A DNA stretch of 64,000 bases, from positions 16,135 through 80,134 of the forward strand of contig DUPL01000068.1 in NCBI GenBank assembly GCA_012838385.1. The letters run 5' to 3'. Positions 53,937 through 63,383 of this stretch are shown piece by piece. Numbering within the stretch: position 1 is the stretch's first letter; the number at the start of each line of letters is the position of its first letter. The notes beneath the pieces are model-generated. The model was not told where the DNA came from, did no database searches, and was given only the letters and a program-made list of their open reading frames with translations. The DNA comes from Clostridiaceae bacterium (GTDB lineage: Bacteria; Bacillota; Clostridia; UBA1212; DUPL01). The position numbers were made by a program, and so were the translations under genes.

Positions 53937-56612
53937 ATGAATGTTTCTGAAAAACAGCAATGGCATCAGATTTCCGTGGTTGAAACAGAAAAACTTCTTG
54001 CCACTTCCATGGAACTCGGTCTTGATGACAATGAAGTACAAAGCAGACTTGAGAAATATGGACCAAACGAAATGGCAAAGGGGAAGAAAAAGAGTATTCT
54101 TTCCATGTTCGCAGCTCAATTCAAGGACTTCATGATAGTGGTGCTTATAGTTGCAGCAATCATTTCGTTTGTTGTAACAAGAGATGTGGCGGAATCGATA
54201 ATAATACTCCTGATTGTAATATTGAATGCGGTTATAGGAGTAGTACAGGAGTTCAATGCGGAAAAATCACTTGCTGCATTGCAAAAGCTTTCATCGCCAA
54301 CAACGAAAGTTTTGAGAAATGGACAGAGCATGGTCCTGCCGTCAACGGAACTTGTCCCTGGTGATATCGTAATACTCGAAACCGGTGATTTGATTCCTGC
54401 GGATTTGAGACTAATTGAATCCTTCAACCTTAAAGTGCAGGAAGCGGCATTGACTGGTGAAAGTGTTCCTGTTGACAAGGATGCAACTGTTGTTTTCAAC
54501 GAAGCACAAGATGGCAAGGAAACACCGCTTGGTGACAGAATAAACATGGCTTATGCCAGTTGTCTTGTTACTTATGGTAGAGGCACTGGCATTGTTACCG
54601 GCACTGGAATGGAGACAGAGGTTGGCAAGATTGCAAGCATGCTGATGAATGTCGAAAGCAGGGAAACACCACTGCAGAGAAAACTTAATCAGCTTGGAAG
54701 ATACCTGGGCATAGCAGCATTGATTATCTGTGTAGTTATGTTTGGTATTGGAGTATTGAATGACAAGGGCTTAATGGAAATGTTCATGGTTTCAGTAAGC
54801 CTTGCTGTAGCAGCCATACCTGAAGGACTTCCAGCCATCTCCACAATAGTGCTTGCCATGGGCGTTAAAAAGATGGTTGAGAGAAACGCAATCATGCGAA
54901 ATCTTCCCTCTGTTGAGACTTTGGGTTCAACCAGTATAATATGCTCAGACAAGACCGGAACCCTTACTCAGAACAAAATGACAGTAGTCAAGCTCTGGGC
55001 CAACGGAAAAACCATGGATGCGGAGAACACGGAAGAACTGCTTTCTGATGATACTTTCAAACAAGTAATTCTCACATCTATTCTTTGCAACGACTCCAAG
55101 ATTTCAAACAATGGCGAAGGGCTCAATCTTATAGGGGATCCCACTGAAACAGCATTGATTGATTTGGGTCTCAAGGTAGGACTTGACAAACGTAACCTTG
55201 ACAACGAGTATCAACGCATTTACGAAGTGCCTTTTGATTCAGACAGAAAACTTATGTCCGTTGTATGTAAATCTGATAATGGAGGCCTTAGGGTATATAC
55301 AAAAGGCGCAGTTGACGTTTTGCTTGCAAAATGCAATCTTTCCGAAGAAGAAAAGGAAAGAATCTATCAGGCAAACGAGGAACTTGCTTCCATGGCTTTA
55401 AGAGTACTTGCTCTTGCTTGCAAAGATATTGATGTTGCACCTGAAAGTGATGAAGGTATTGAGAAGAACCTTGTATTCATAGGCCTGTTAGGTATGATAG
55501 ATCCTCCAAGACCAGAAGCAAAGGAAGCTGTAAAGAAATGCAAAACAGCAGGCATAAAGCCTATTATGATAACCGGAGATCACAAGACTACTGCAGTCGC
55601 CATTGCAAAGGATCTTGAAATTTTGAATGAGGGCGAAATGGCCATTGAAGGCTCCGAACTGAATACCATAAGTGATGAAGAGCTTCAAGAAAAGGTTGAG
55701 AATATAAGTGTATATTCAAGAGTAGCTCCTGAACACAAGGTTAGAATTGTCAATGCGTGGAAAGAAAAGGGCCATATTGTCGCCATGACGGGAGACGGGG
55801 TAAATGATGCTCCTGCATTGAAATCCGCCGACATTGGTTGTGCAATGGGTATTACCGGTACTGAAGTTGCCAAGGAAGCCGCAGACATGGTTCTTACCGA
55901 TGACAATTTTGCAACAATAGTTGCAGCAGTTGAAGAAGGCAGACGCATATTCGACAACATATTAAGAGCAGTATACTTCTTGTTGTCGTGTAATATAGGA
56001 GAGATTGTTGCACTGTTTACCGCTACAATCTTCTTAAAAGCATTTGGCGGAGAACAGCCACTTATTGCAATTCAGATATTGTGGGTAAACCTTGTAACGG
56101 ACAGCCTGCCTGCTTTGGCTTTGGGAATTGAGCCGGCAGAGAAGGGGATTATGAAGAGAAAACCTCTTCCTTTTAACAGTCCAATCTTTACTAAAGCTTC
56201 TTTCGCCAGATTGCTCTATCAGGGTGTTTCTGTAGGAATGCTTACGCTAGTGGCTTACCAGATTGCATACAGAACAACTGGATTAACACAAGTAGGACAG
56301 ACAATGTCATTTGCAGTATTGGCATTCTCACAGCTGTTCCATGTATTCAACCTTAAGAGTATAAAGGATTCTATTTTCAAAACCAATCTGGTTAACAATC
56401 CAAAACTCTTGGGAGCAGTTGCAATTTCAGCCATAAGCATGTTAGTAGTACTGCTTGTAGAACCTATACAGAAAATATTCAAGGTAACATCCTTGAACCT
56501 GAGCCAGTGGTTGATTGTGTTAGGACTTTCAGCATCAATTATATTTATTGTAGAGATAGTTAAATTTTTCACAAATAAACTAGAAAAATTGAAAGGTAAA
56601 GCATATGATTGA
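53937..56612 (+). CDS. P-type Ca2+-transporting ATPase (type IIA, SERCA/PMR1-like)
   Basis: An 891-residue cation pump with about ten membrane helices. 'AALTGESVPVDK' in the actuator domain, 'AIPEGLPAISTIVLAMG' in helix M4, the phosphorylated Asp338 in 'CSDKTGTLTQNKM', 'DPPRPEAKEAVKKC', 'MTGDGVNDAPALKSADIG' and helix-6-like 'LWVNLVTDSLPALALGIEP' with Asn and Asp for Ca2+. The AAIPEGLP motif is the Ca2+-pump hallmark. It exports Ca2+ (possibly Mn2+) from the cytoplasm. It overlaps the next gene by 8 nt. Confidence 0.94.
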   Translation: MNVSEKQQWHQISVVETEKLLATSMELGLDDNEVQSRLEKYGPNEMAKGKKKSILSMFAAQFKDFMIVVLIVAAIISFVVTRDVAESIIILLIVILNAVIGVVQEFNAEKSLAALQKLSSPTTKVLRNGQSMVLPSTELVPGDIVILETGDLIPADLRLIESFNLKVQEAALTGESVPVDKDATVVFNEAQDGKETPLGDRINMAYASCLVTYGRGTGIVTGTGMETEVGKIASMLMNVESRETPLQRKLNQLGRYLGIAALIICVVMFGIGVLNDKGLMEMFMVSVSLAVAAIPEGLPAISTIVLAMGVKKMVERNAIMRNLPSVETLGSTSIICSDKTGTLTQNKMTVVKLWANGKTMDAENTEELLSDDTFKQVILTSILCNDSKISNNGEGLNLIGDPTETALIDLGLKVGLDKRNLDNEYQRIYEVPFDSDRKLMSVVCKSDNGGLRVYTKGAVDVLLAKCNLSEEEKERIYQANEELASMALRVLALACKDIDVAPESDEGIEKNLVFIGLLGMIDPPRPEAKEAVKKCKTAGIKPIMITGDHKTTAVAIAKDLEILNEGEMAIEGSELNTISDEELQEKVENISVYSRVAPEHKVRIVNAWKEKGHIVAMTGDGVNDAPALKSADIGCAMGITGTEVAKEAADMVLTDDNFATIVAAVEEGRRIFDNILRAVYFLLSCNIGEIVALFTATIFLKAFGGEQPLIAIQILWVNLVTDSLPALALGIEPAEKGIMKRKPLPFNSPIFTKASFARLLYQGVSVGMLTLVAYQIAYRTTGLTQVGQTMSFAVLAFSQLFHVFNLKSIKDSIFKTNLVNNPKLLGAVAISAISMLVVLLVEPIQKIFKVTSLNLSQWLIVLGLSASIIFIVEIVKFFTNKLEKLKGKAYD

Positions 56613-57390
56613 TACACACATACACTCGAGATTTTCTACGGATTCGGAAACGAATCCGCTCTCTTTTATTTTAAAAGCAATTGATTTGGGGCTAGATGCC
56701 ATCACATTTACAGACCATTATGATCTAGAATATCAGGATGGCATCATAATGCATTTTGATATTGATGAGTATTTCAACGAGCTGTCAGAGTTAAAAGAGA
56801 AATACAAGGACAAAATAAAAATCCTTATTGGCATTGAAGTTGGCATACAGTCCAACATATCCGACAAGATTAAGAATGCGATTAAGGTTTATCCCTTTGA
56901 CTATATTATCGGTTCTACACACCTCATAAGAGGTATCGATCCATATTACAGACAGCTGTATAACGAAAACACAAAAAAGCAGGATGCCCTGGATGAATAC
57001 TTTGACATCATATATGAAAACATTACTTCATTTAATATATTTGATACCATGGGTCATATAGACTATTTAAAAAGATACACACCATTTGAAGATAACGGAA
57101 TATATTATCATGAAAACAAAGAAAAGATAGACAGAATACTAAACTATTTAGTTAGCAAGGATAAGGCTTTTGAGATTAATACATCAGGTATAGATGTACA
57201 TCCATTTGATTTTGATATTCTAAAAAGATTTAAAGAACTGGGTGGAAGGTATGTGACACTTGGATCCGATGCTCACAACCAGGAGTATTTGTGTCGCCAT
57301 TTTAATTCTACAATTGAAAAGATTAAACTTTGTGGTTTTGATAAAATTACATATTACGAAAACAGGAATCCTGTACAGATTAATATCTGA
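56605..57390 (+). CDS. PHP-domain phosphatase, HisJ histidinol-phosphatase family
   Basis: A 261-residue PHP metallophosphatase. Metal ligands occur in 'IDTHIHSRFSTDS', 'AITFTDHYDLEY', 'LIGIEVGIQ', 'IIGSTHLIRG', 'TMGHIDYLKRY' and 'LGSDAHNQEYL'. The family includes histidinol-phosphate phosphatase HisJ/HisK. No his genes are nearby, so the substrate here is unproven. Its ATG lies within the end of the ATPase gene (translational coupling). Confidence 0.88.
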   Translation: MIDTHIHSRFSTDSETNPLSFILKAIDLGLDAITFTDHYDLEYQDGIIMHFDIDEYFNELSELKEKYKDKIKILIGIEVGIQSNISDKIKNAIKVYPFDYIIGSTHLIRGIDPYYRQLYNENTKKQDALDEYFDIIYENITSFNIFDTMGHIDYLKRYTPFEDNGIYYHENKEKIDRILNYLVSKDKAFEINTSGIDVHPFDFDILKRFKELGGRYVTLGSDAHNQEYLCRHFNSTIEKIKLCGFDKITYYENRNPVQINI

Positions 57391-57402
57391 TAGGTTAGAG
57401 AT

Positions 57403-57446
57403 AGCACATTGAACAAAATAATAATTTTGTTCAATGTGTGCTCTAA
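57403..57446 (+). terminator. Terminator after the PHP phosphatase gene
   Basis: A long stem (57403-57419 with 57424-57442) with a 2-nt bulge; the tail on the plus strand is A-rich rather than T-rich, so efficiency is uncertain. Confidence 0.6.
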
Positions 57447-57473
57447 AAAGGCCAAATTTTAAGTAATTTGGCC
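57444..57473 (-). terminator. Terminator embedded in the 3' end of the fusion-protein gene
   Basis: Read on the minus strand, GGCCAAATT (57473-57465) pairs perfectly with AATTTGGCC (57458-57450), then TTTTT. The first arm is coding sequence for Gly-Gln-Ile and the stop codon sits in the loop. Confidence 0.85.
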
Positions 57474-60400
57474 AATCATCTTGTTTATATCCTTTTCAAA
57501 CCTTTCAAGGTATTGTTTGAAGTTTCCTGAAGGTCTCTTTTGAATTCTCTCGTAATCTCTATTCATATAACATGTATAAAAAACTCTTGTGCGCAATGCG
57601 TAGTAATATGGATCTTCAGTTTCTACATACAACTCAAAGAAATCATTTCTCTTGTCATTCTCAATTCCGTATAGAATATTTTCAACAAAATCTCCTTGCA
57701 AACCTTTCTTCCAGTAATCATCATTCCATGTACTCTTGTTTGCAGGAATTCCACCATAGTATTTATTCAGTATTTTTTGTCCTTGCTCTGTCAATGCAAA
57801 TTTTGCAAGCCTTGCTGCATTATCTTTGTTCTTTGCAGATTTGTTTACAGCAAAGCCAATACAGAAATCCGCATTGGTCGTACCAATTCTTCCTTCTGGA
57901 AATTCAGGCAAAGGCAAAATTACTATATTATCCTTGTCAACTAGTGATTTTGTTGCAGGATTTGACCTGAACTCTTCATCTGATAGTAAATATCTTCCAT
58001 TTCTTTGTGGTTGAAATGCAAATGCAATGGACATGGCACTGTTTGACCTGTCGGAGCCTTTGGTATTAAACCCAAGACCTTTGGCGTATCCATCCTCAAG
58101 AAACAAGAACATTTCAGAAAGTCCTTCTACTGCTTTGCCTTTTGAAAGCTCAATCATTTTAGCATCGCTGTTATACATTGAACCTCCAAAGCCTTCTGCA
58201 AACAGTCTCCATACATTCATCTGATGGTGATTGAGGTAAACACCTGTGTATCTATTACCTTTCTCAGAGAAAGTAAGGTCATGTACCAGCTGTTTGAATT
58301 CGTCATAAGTCCAGTCTTTGGATGGGATTCCTTTACCCCTCATATCAAACACACTCTTGTCAATATATACAACTGTACGGTCATAGTTTACAGGTATCCA
58401 ATACTGTCTGCCATCCAATTGGCCAAGTCTTAAAGCTGGTTCAAGCATATTCTCTGTGTTGTCCAGATACTTTGTCAAATCAAGAAGCTTGCTTGAATTA
58501 TCAGTTTTGTCGTATTTCTTTGCGGCCATGAAGTCCGATGCAGTGGTGGCGTTTATAAGTAGGACATCTCCATCATTAAGGTTGCCGTTAAAGTCGTTCA
58601 CATACTTGACTTTTACCTTTATCTTCGGATTTATCTTGTTAAATGCTTCTACATACTCATTTATGACTTCTTTCTGCAATTTATGATTTCCATACTCGGA
58701 TATATCCTTTTTTACCACAAGAACCAAATCCTTGCTTGAGAACAATGCATGCGATTGGTTGTAAAACATTGTGGAGGACATGTATATGACAAATACTAAT
58801 GCAACTACCAGGTTCTTAGGCTTGATGTTTCTTTTTTGCATAATTCTAATAGCCACAATAACACCAAAAACAGAAACAAGCACACAAGAAACCAATATAA
58901 TAACTCCAATTGTTGTATTGTTTAAGCTGGAGGAAGAAGTTGCATCTCCCGTACCGTCACCCTTTATTCTGCCGCCTTCTTTCATGTATCTGAAGTTGAA
59001 CCTGCCATTAGGAGCGGCATCTCCTAAATCCATGAACTCCATGGCTTCACCAGTAATTGTTGAATTGTCGGCACATTTGAAGTCAAAGTCATCCCTGTCA
59101 GAAAGTCCAATCAAAGAATCATCGACCTCAATAACAAGGGTCTTTCCATTCAAAGCATATTCAGCAGTGCCAGCTTTTTCAAACTTCCAGTCATTATTGA
59201 CAAATCTTTCAACAGTCATGGTTTTGCCATCCCTGGACCGATTTATTACATAGTCATAACCATTCCATCCGGTGCCATAATATCTGTCGCTGTCAATAAA
59301 CAGGTTCATCCAGTTTTCGCCTTCCATGTCAACTATGATATCGTCGACACATTTTATCATGAAATATGTTTTTCCAGCCTCCTTGGATACTTTAATGTAT
59401 TCAATATCGTTTCTTCCTGTCTGGTTCTCATAATGGAACAAACCACAAACGGATGGATGATCTCTGTGTGCTATGTCATTTTTTGTGTCATAAAACTCAG
59501 GACCAATGGAATCCCACACAGATAAATCCTTTAGGTCATTAATAACTTTGCTTCCTGTCCCCATGGGTATTGGTCTTGCTCCTTTGAACTTTCTTATGTA
59601 TGAAGCCATTTGATAGTAATAGTTATCGCCATGAAAACCATTCATAGGCTCTATGTCTCTTGAATACTCCACATTGAAACAGTCCACATAGTTGTTCATG
59701 AACATTAGGTCATTCTCAGTTAGAATGTATGTACCGGAGATTTTCTGGCCAAGGCCCGCATTTTCCCATCTGCCCATGGTCCATTCATTCCAGCCAGTAA
59801 TCATGACAACCTTGGGATCCACCTTGAATACCTGTTTCCACTGTTCATCAAAAGCAATTCCTTTATCCGTATCATCTAAAGAGAATCCAAAATCCAATCT
59901 GCCAGTTAAAGGCTGTTTTTCTTTGGAAAAACTTCTGCCTTTTGATGAATTTGAATGATATCCCGCACAAACAACAATCTGCTCAATCACACCATCAAAA
60001 CTTCTACCAGGCTCTTGAGGAACTTCCGCTATCCATGGCCATTTTCCTTTACCATCACCAGTCCAGCCATTGAATGCCCAGGATTCTCTGAGAGTAAAGA
60101 AATCAAGGTACTTTTGTTCTAGCATTGTATAGTCTCCTAGAATCAAGGGTTTTCCTTCCCACCTGAACCACAAGTCATTGTATTTGGGATTCTGGTATGC
60201 TTTGAATATGGTAGGCATGTGGGATTTCATGGTTGGCGCATTTACGCCACAATGGAATACCACATAAGGAGTCATTCCGCCTTCTTCACGGATTTCCGCC
60301 CAGGTATCCAATAGGATTTGCCATGCATGAGGAAATAGTCCGCCGTCGTTTGTAGTGTCTAGAAATACAAAATCTATGCCTGCATCAACAAGCATCTGCG

Positions 60401-60761
60401 CATGTTTTCTGTAAATCCATTCATCTGTATTCTTGTAGTAGCCAAAATAAGGGCCGCCCCACATGTGCATACCGTCTTGTACCAGGACATCCCATACAGC
60501 TTCAACGCCATCTTCTGCAAAGACCTTCGAGTGGTCCAGAATTCTGCCTTGTTCAGCATTCATGAACAGGAAATAGAAGATTCCCACATATTTCTCTTCC
60601 TTTCTGTCACCAACCTGCTCATTTGTTGGAAGCCTTCTGCCGAGAGCATCATTTCCAACCCATGTATCCGCCATATGGTCTCTTTCTGCAAATACACCTA
60701 CAGACAACTGTAAACTAAATATGCAGATAATAATAAGGATAGTTAAAACCTTTTTGGTCAT
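57459..60761 (-). CDS. Fusion of secreted GH99/71-like domain, CBM-like domain, two TM helices and ABC solute-binding protein
   Basis: A 1100-residue protein. Signal peptide at 1-25. Residues about 55-400 are a glycoside-hydrolase-like barrel: 'YVGIFYFLFMNAE', 'DAGIDFVFLDTTND' (Asp near 135), 'VMITGWNEWTMGRW' (WNEW near 324, as in GH99/GH71 relatives). Residues about 405-595 resemble a CBM9/DOMON sandwich ('DSDRYYGTGWNGYDYVINRS'). A Ser/Thr/Gly linker leads to helix 1 (about 617-638), a short basic loop 'RIMQKRNIKPKN' and helix 2 (about 650-667, ending 'YNQSHALFSS'). Residues 678-1100 are a complete family 1 extracellular sugar-binding protein ('GKGIPSKDWTYDEFKQLV', 'IGTTNADFCIGFAVNKSAKN'). 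Both large parts would face outside. No ABC permease is in the window. Confidence 0.85.
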   Translation of the reverse strand: MTKKVLTILIIICIFSLQLSVGVFAERDHMADTWVGNDALGRRLPTNEQVGDRKEEKYVGIFYFLFMNAEQGRILDHSKVFAEDGVEAVWDVLVQDGMHMWGGPYFGYYKNTDEWIYRKHAQMLVDAGIDFVFLDTTNDGGLFPHAWQILLDTWAEIREEGGMTPYVVFHCGVNAPTMKSHMPTIFKAYQNPKYNDLWFRWEGKPLILGDYTMLEQKYLDFFTLRESWAFNGWTGDGKGKWPWIAEVPQEPGRSFDGVIEQIVVCAGYHSNSSKGRSFSKEKQPLTGRLDFGFSLDDTDKGIAFDEQWKQVFKVDPKVVMITGWNEWTMGRWENAGLGQKISGTYILTENDLMFMNNYVDCFNVEYSRDIEPMNGFHGDNYYYQMASYIRKFKGARPIPMGTGSKVINDLKDLSVWDSIGPEFYDTKNDIAHRDHPSVCGLFHYENQTGRNDIEYIKVSKEAGKTYFMIKCVDDIIVDMEGENWMNLFIDSDRYYGTGWNGYDYVINRSRDGKTMTVERFVNNDWKFEKAGTAEYALNGKTLVIEVDDSLIGLSDRDDFDFKCADNSTITGEAMEFMDLGDAAPNGRFNFRYMKEGGRIKGDGTGDATSSSSLNNTTIGVIILVSCVLVSVFGVIVAIRIMQKRNIKPKNLVVALVFVIYMSSTMFYNQSHALFSSKDLVLVVKKDISEYGNHKLQKEVINEYVEAFNKINPKIKVKVKYVNDFNGNLNDGDVLLINATTASDFMAAKKYDKTDNSSKLLDLTKYLDNTENMLEPALRLGQLDGRQYWIPVNYDRTVVYIDKSVFDMRGKGIPSKDWTYDEFKQLVHDLTFSEKGNRYTGVYLNHHQMNVWRLFAEGFGGSMYNSDAKMIELSKGKAVEGLSEMFLFLEDGYAKGLGFNTKGSDRSNSAMSIAFAFQPQRNGRYLLSDEEFRSNPATKSLVDKDNIVILPLPEFPEGRIGTTNADFCIGFAVNKSAKNKDNAARLAKFALTEQGQKILNKYYGGIPANKSTWNDDYWKKGLQGDFVENILYGIENDKRNDFFELYVETEDPYYYALRTRVFYTCYMNRDYERIQKRPSGNFKQYLERFEKDINKMIGQIT

Positions 60762-60848
60762 AGAATCACATCCCGTCTACACAGTCATTAACACTTGTTT
60801 ATATTATACAACAAAACCCTCCTACAGTATAATGCTAAACCAACATTT

Positions 60849-61481
60849 TTATATCTTTCTGACCAAAAAGCCACAAATTGTAGGCATAAAGAATCTTTTC
60901 TTAATATTAAACTCATCAACCAGGACAAATTCTTTTGCCAAAAGCCCTCTCATATCATTTTTTGATAAATATTCGGCATCGGAGGCGGTTTTCCCAACAA
61001 ACCACATAACAAACTTTTCATACAAACAGTTTACAGAGGCTGAACAAAAGATTGCATATCCGCCAGTTTTCAATATGGCTTTTATATTCATCAATGCACC
61101 CGCCTTGTCTGGATAATATGGAAATGAATGCATGCATGTTACAATGTCAATGCTTTCAGGTTCTATAAACTCTTTTGGTATTGATGCACAAATATTCCCT
61201 CTAAAATAACTTGTATCATTGTTTTTGTTCCTTGCTTCCTGAAGCATTCCTTCTGAATAATCCATGCCAAAGGTTTTGACATTCTCAAACTCATACTTTA
61301 TTTCATCAATAAACTGTCCTGTTCCGCAGCCAACATCAAGCAGATTAAAAGAATCCCCAACCTCAAGTCCTTTAATCACTTCAATAACCTTTCTTCTAGT
61401 TGGTCCCAAAGAGTTTTTTTGCACCCACAATCTATCATATTTGACGGACAATCTGTCCCAAACCTTTACACCCCTACCCAT
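60849..61481 (-). CDS. Class I SAM-dependent methyltransferase
   Basis: A 210-residue methyltransferase. 'FNLLDVGCGTGQFIDEI' is the SAM-binding motif I, 'KTFGMDYSEGMLQEARNK' motif II and 'SIDIVTCMHSFPYYPDKAGA' motif post-II of the ubiE/Methyltransf_11 type. It has no membrane helix. The substrate is unknown. Its start overlaps the end of the radical SAM gene upstream by 8 nt, so it may act on the product of that enzyme. Confidence 0.88.
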   Translation of the reverse strand: MGRGVKVWDRLSVKYDRLWVQKNSLGPTRRKVIEVIKGLEVGDSFNLLDVGCGTGQFIDEIKYEFENVKTFGMDYSEGMLQEARNKNNDTSYFRGNICASIPKEFIEPESIDIVTCMHSFPYYPDKAGALMNIKAILKTGGYAIFCSASVNCLYEKFVMWFVGKTASDAEYLSKNDMRGLLAKEFVLVDEFNIKKRFFMPTICGFLVRKI

Positions 61482-62775
61482 TTCGTACTCCCTCTTTGTT
61501 AAAAATATAACATACTAGCAATCGAAAATAACACTTTACATTAAGCCAATAAAACCTTAAATAAAACATAAATGTTGACATTTTCTCAGGCTTTAAAACC
61601 AAATGTACGAAATCAAGCCTTTCAGGCTTGTAATTTACAAGTCTGTCCTTGAATTCATCGAACATGTTTGTGTGCTTTAATGGTGTAAAAATTGCAAAAA
61701 CACACCAATATATCTTAGACATCCGAATAAAATCATACATATTTCTAAAATCCTGTTTGGAAAAACGATGGTCAACAATAAAGAGTCCATTGCACAGAAT
61801 TTTGTTTTTTGCAAGGATTTCAGCAGCTTTAATACTGACATCCTCACTTGTTCTCTTGTTGTACTTATCAAGATAAACTTTATCAAAAGTCTCAATACCC
61901 ACCAAAAGATCTCTAAAACCAGCTTCATATAGGTGCGGCATCAAATCTTCGTTCTGAACTATAAAGTCAACTCTTGAATAAGCCATAAATTCTTTGCTTA
62001 TACCCTGTTCTTTTATCCTTGTTATAAAATCCTCTACTCTTTTTCTACTTGTTAGAAATGTATCATCAACAATCCAAATCTTGTCATTAGCAATATCTTT
62101 AATCTCTTTAACAACATCATCAAGACTTCTTTCAGAATGCACACCCTGGTTCATCTTGCAGCAATAGCAGAAATTACAGTCGTACGGACAGGAAAAGGAT
62201 GCTTTCAGAAGAGCATACCTCCCCTTCCCTATTAAATAATTCTTTTTTATGTTTTCATAAAAATGAGTTCTGTCAGGTCTTGCGTTGAAATCCCTTGCAG
62301 GTTTTGATTTTGGATTTACAAACCATTCTCCTTTTTCCCTGTAACACACACCTGTCAAGTTCGTAACTGCATCATGATTAAAATTGTTTTCAGCAGCGAC
62401 ATAAAAACTTGAAAGGTCACTATCTGTAAATATGTAGTCTATACAAGGTGTGAAAAACTCATCATAATTAAGTTCTGCATGAGGGCCTCCAACAATGATT
62501 CTAATGTCTGGATTCAACTTCTTTATTATACATGCCATTTTGTTAATTATGTTCACTGTGTTAACATGTGCAGTAAATCCAACAACCTCCGGCTTGAAGC
62601 TTTTTATAATTCTCCTTAATCTTGTTTTCTTAAACAGATTGATATGTGAAAACTCATCATAAATCAAGTGTTCTTTTTCGAGATCGTTAAGTACACCTCC
62701 CACATACTCCAGTCCTAGAGGCTCCAGATTTGCCAGTATGTTTTTATATCTCGGTCTTATTAATAAATATCTCAT
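61474..62775 (-). CDS. B12-binding-domain radical SAM protein
   Basis: A 433-residue protein of the BchE/HpnJ-like class. The N-terminal 150 residues form a cobalamin-binding-like Rossmann fold ('EPLGLEYVGGVL', 'KPEVVGFTAHVNTVNIIN', 'DIRIIVGGPHAELNYDEFF') without the classic Asp-x-His-xx-Gly. The radical SAM core begins with 'SCPYDCNFCYCCKMNQG' (CxxxCxxC), followed by 'IWIVDDTFLTSRKRVEDFI' and 'FRDLLVGIETFDKVYLDKYN'. A hydrophobic, aromatic C-terminus may touch the membrane. Such enzymes methylate or rearrange unactivated carbons. Substrate unknown. Confidence 0.88.
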   Translation of the reverse strand: MRYLLIRPRYKNILANLEPLGLEYVGGVLNDLEKEHLIYDEFSHINLFKKTRLRRIIKSFKPEVVGFTAHVNTVNIINKMACIIKKLNPDIRIIVGGPHAELNYDEFFTPCIDYIFTDSDLSSFYVAAENNFNHDAVTNLTGVCYREKGEWFVNPKSKPARDFNARPDRTHFYENIKKNYLIGKGRYALLKASFSCPYDCNFCYCCKMNQGVHSERSLDDVVKEIKDIANDKIWIVDDTFLTSRKRVEDFITRIKEQGISKEFMAYSRVDFIVQNEDLMPHLYEAGFRDLLVGIETFDKVYLDKYNKRTSEDVSIKAAEILAKNKILCNGLFIVDHRFSKQDFRNMYDFIRMSKIYWCVFAIFTPLKHTNMFDEFKDRLVNYKPERLDFVHLVLKPEKMSTFMFYLRFYWLNVKCYFRLLVCYIFNKEGVRNG

Positions 62776-63326
62776 AATTCCTCACTTTTCTTGCTTCGGT
62801 TAATTATATGCTTTGCAGCTGCATAAAGTAAATAGCCTAAGTATACTCCAAACGTGTTTAAAATCAGATCATCAATATCCGTATTTCTGACTACAAACTG
62901 TTGAGAAATTTCAATAAACAGCGAAAATAAAAGACCGCACATTGTGGTAAACAAAGGGCCTTTCTTCCATATGAGCGGAACAAAGAAGCCAACAGGCATG
63001 AACATGACAATGTTGCCTGCAAACAATATCGCAAAGATTATGAATCTCTCGTCAAAATACGTTACAATTGTCCTAAACGGAATCAAATTGACACTTCCAG
63101 GACCTACGACCAATCGTATTCCATCATTAAATACTACTTTTGGAAAAGCTGTTATGGACAATAATCCTGTGATATAGGATATAAAGAGCATTAATGGTAT
63201 TTCCCTCTTAATACTTATCCTTTTCTTGCGCTTTTTAACAACTATTAACCTTATAATTATGTAAATAACAAGAGCTATAAGCATAAAGGGCATCATGTAA
63301 CTTATGTATCCAAAAATTCTATCCAT
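62772..63326 (-). CDS. VanZ-like membrane protein
   Basis: A 184-residue membrane protein with about five helices; ATG 63326 has AAAGGAG at good distance. 'NLIPFRTIV', 'GNIVMFMPVGFFVPL', 'FSLFIEISQQFVVRNTDIDD' and 'LILNTFGVYLGYLLY' are the VanZ-like core (Asn, Phe-Pro-x-Gly, Glu-x-x-Gln, Asp-x-x-Asp-x-x-x-Asn). The family is named for low-level teicoplanin resistance; its biochemical role is unknown. First gene of a three-gene operon with overlapping junctions. Confidence 0.88.
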   Translation of the reverse strand: MDRIFGYISYMMPFMLIALVIYIIIRLIVVKKRKKRISIKREIPLMLFISYITGLLSITAFPKVVFNDGIRLVVGPGSVNLIPFRTIVTYFDERFIIFAILFAGNIVMFMPVGFFVPLIWKKGPLFTTMCGLLFSLFIEISQQFVVRNTDIDDLILNTFGVYLGYLLYAAAKHIINRSKKSEEL

Positions 63327-63383
63327 AATAATCTCCTTTAATCTCCAGATATGAACAAGAATGGCACGAATATTCTCGAGCAT

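Noticed and set aside
58780..58850. Assembly join between a glycosidase gene and a solute-binding protein gene
   Set aside because: The frame is continuous through both transmembrane helices with no stop, no ribosome binding site before the second part and sensible composition; I kept it as one gene but list re-sequencing as a check.
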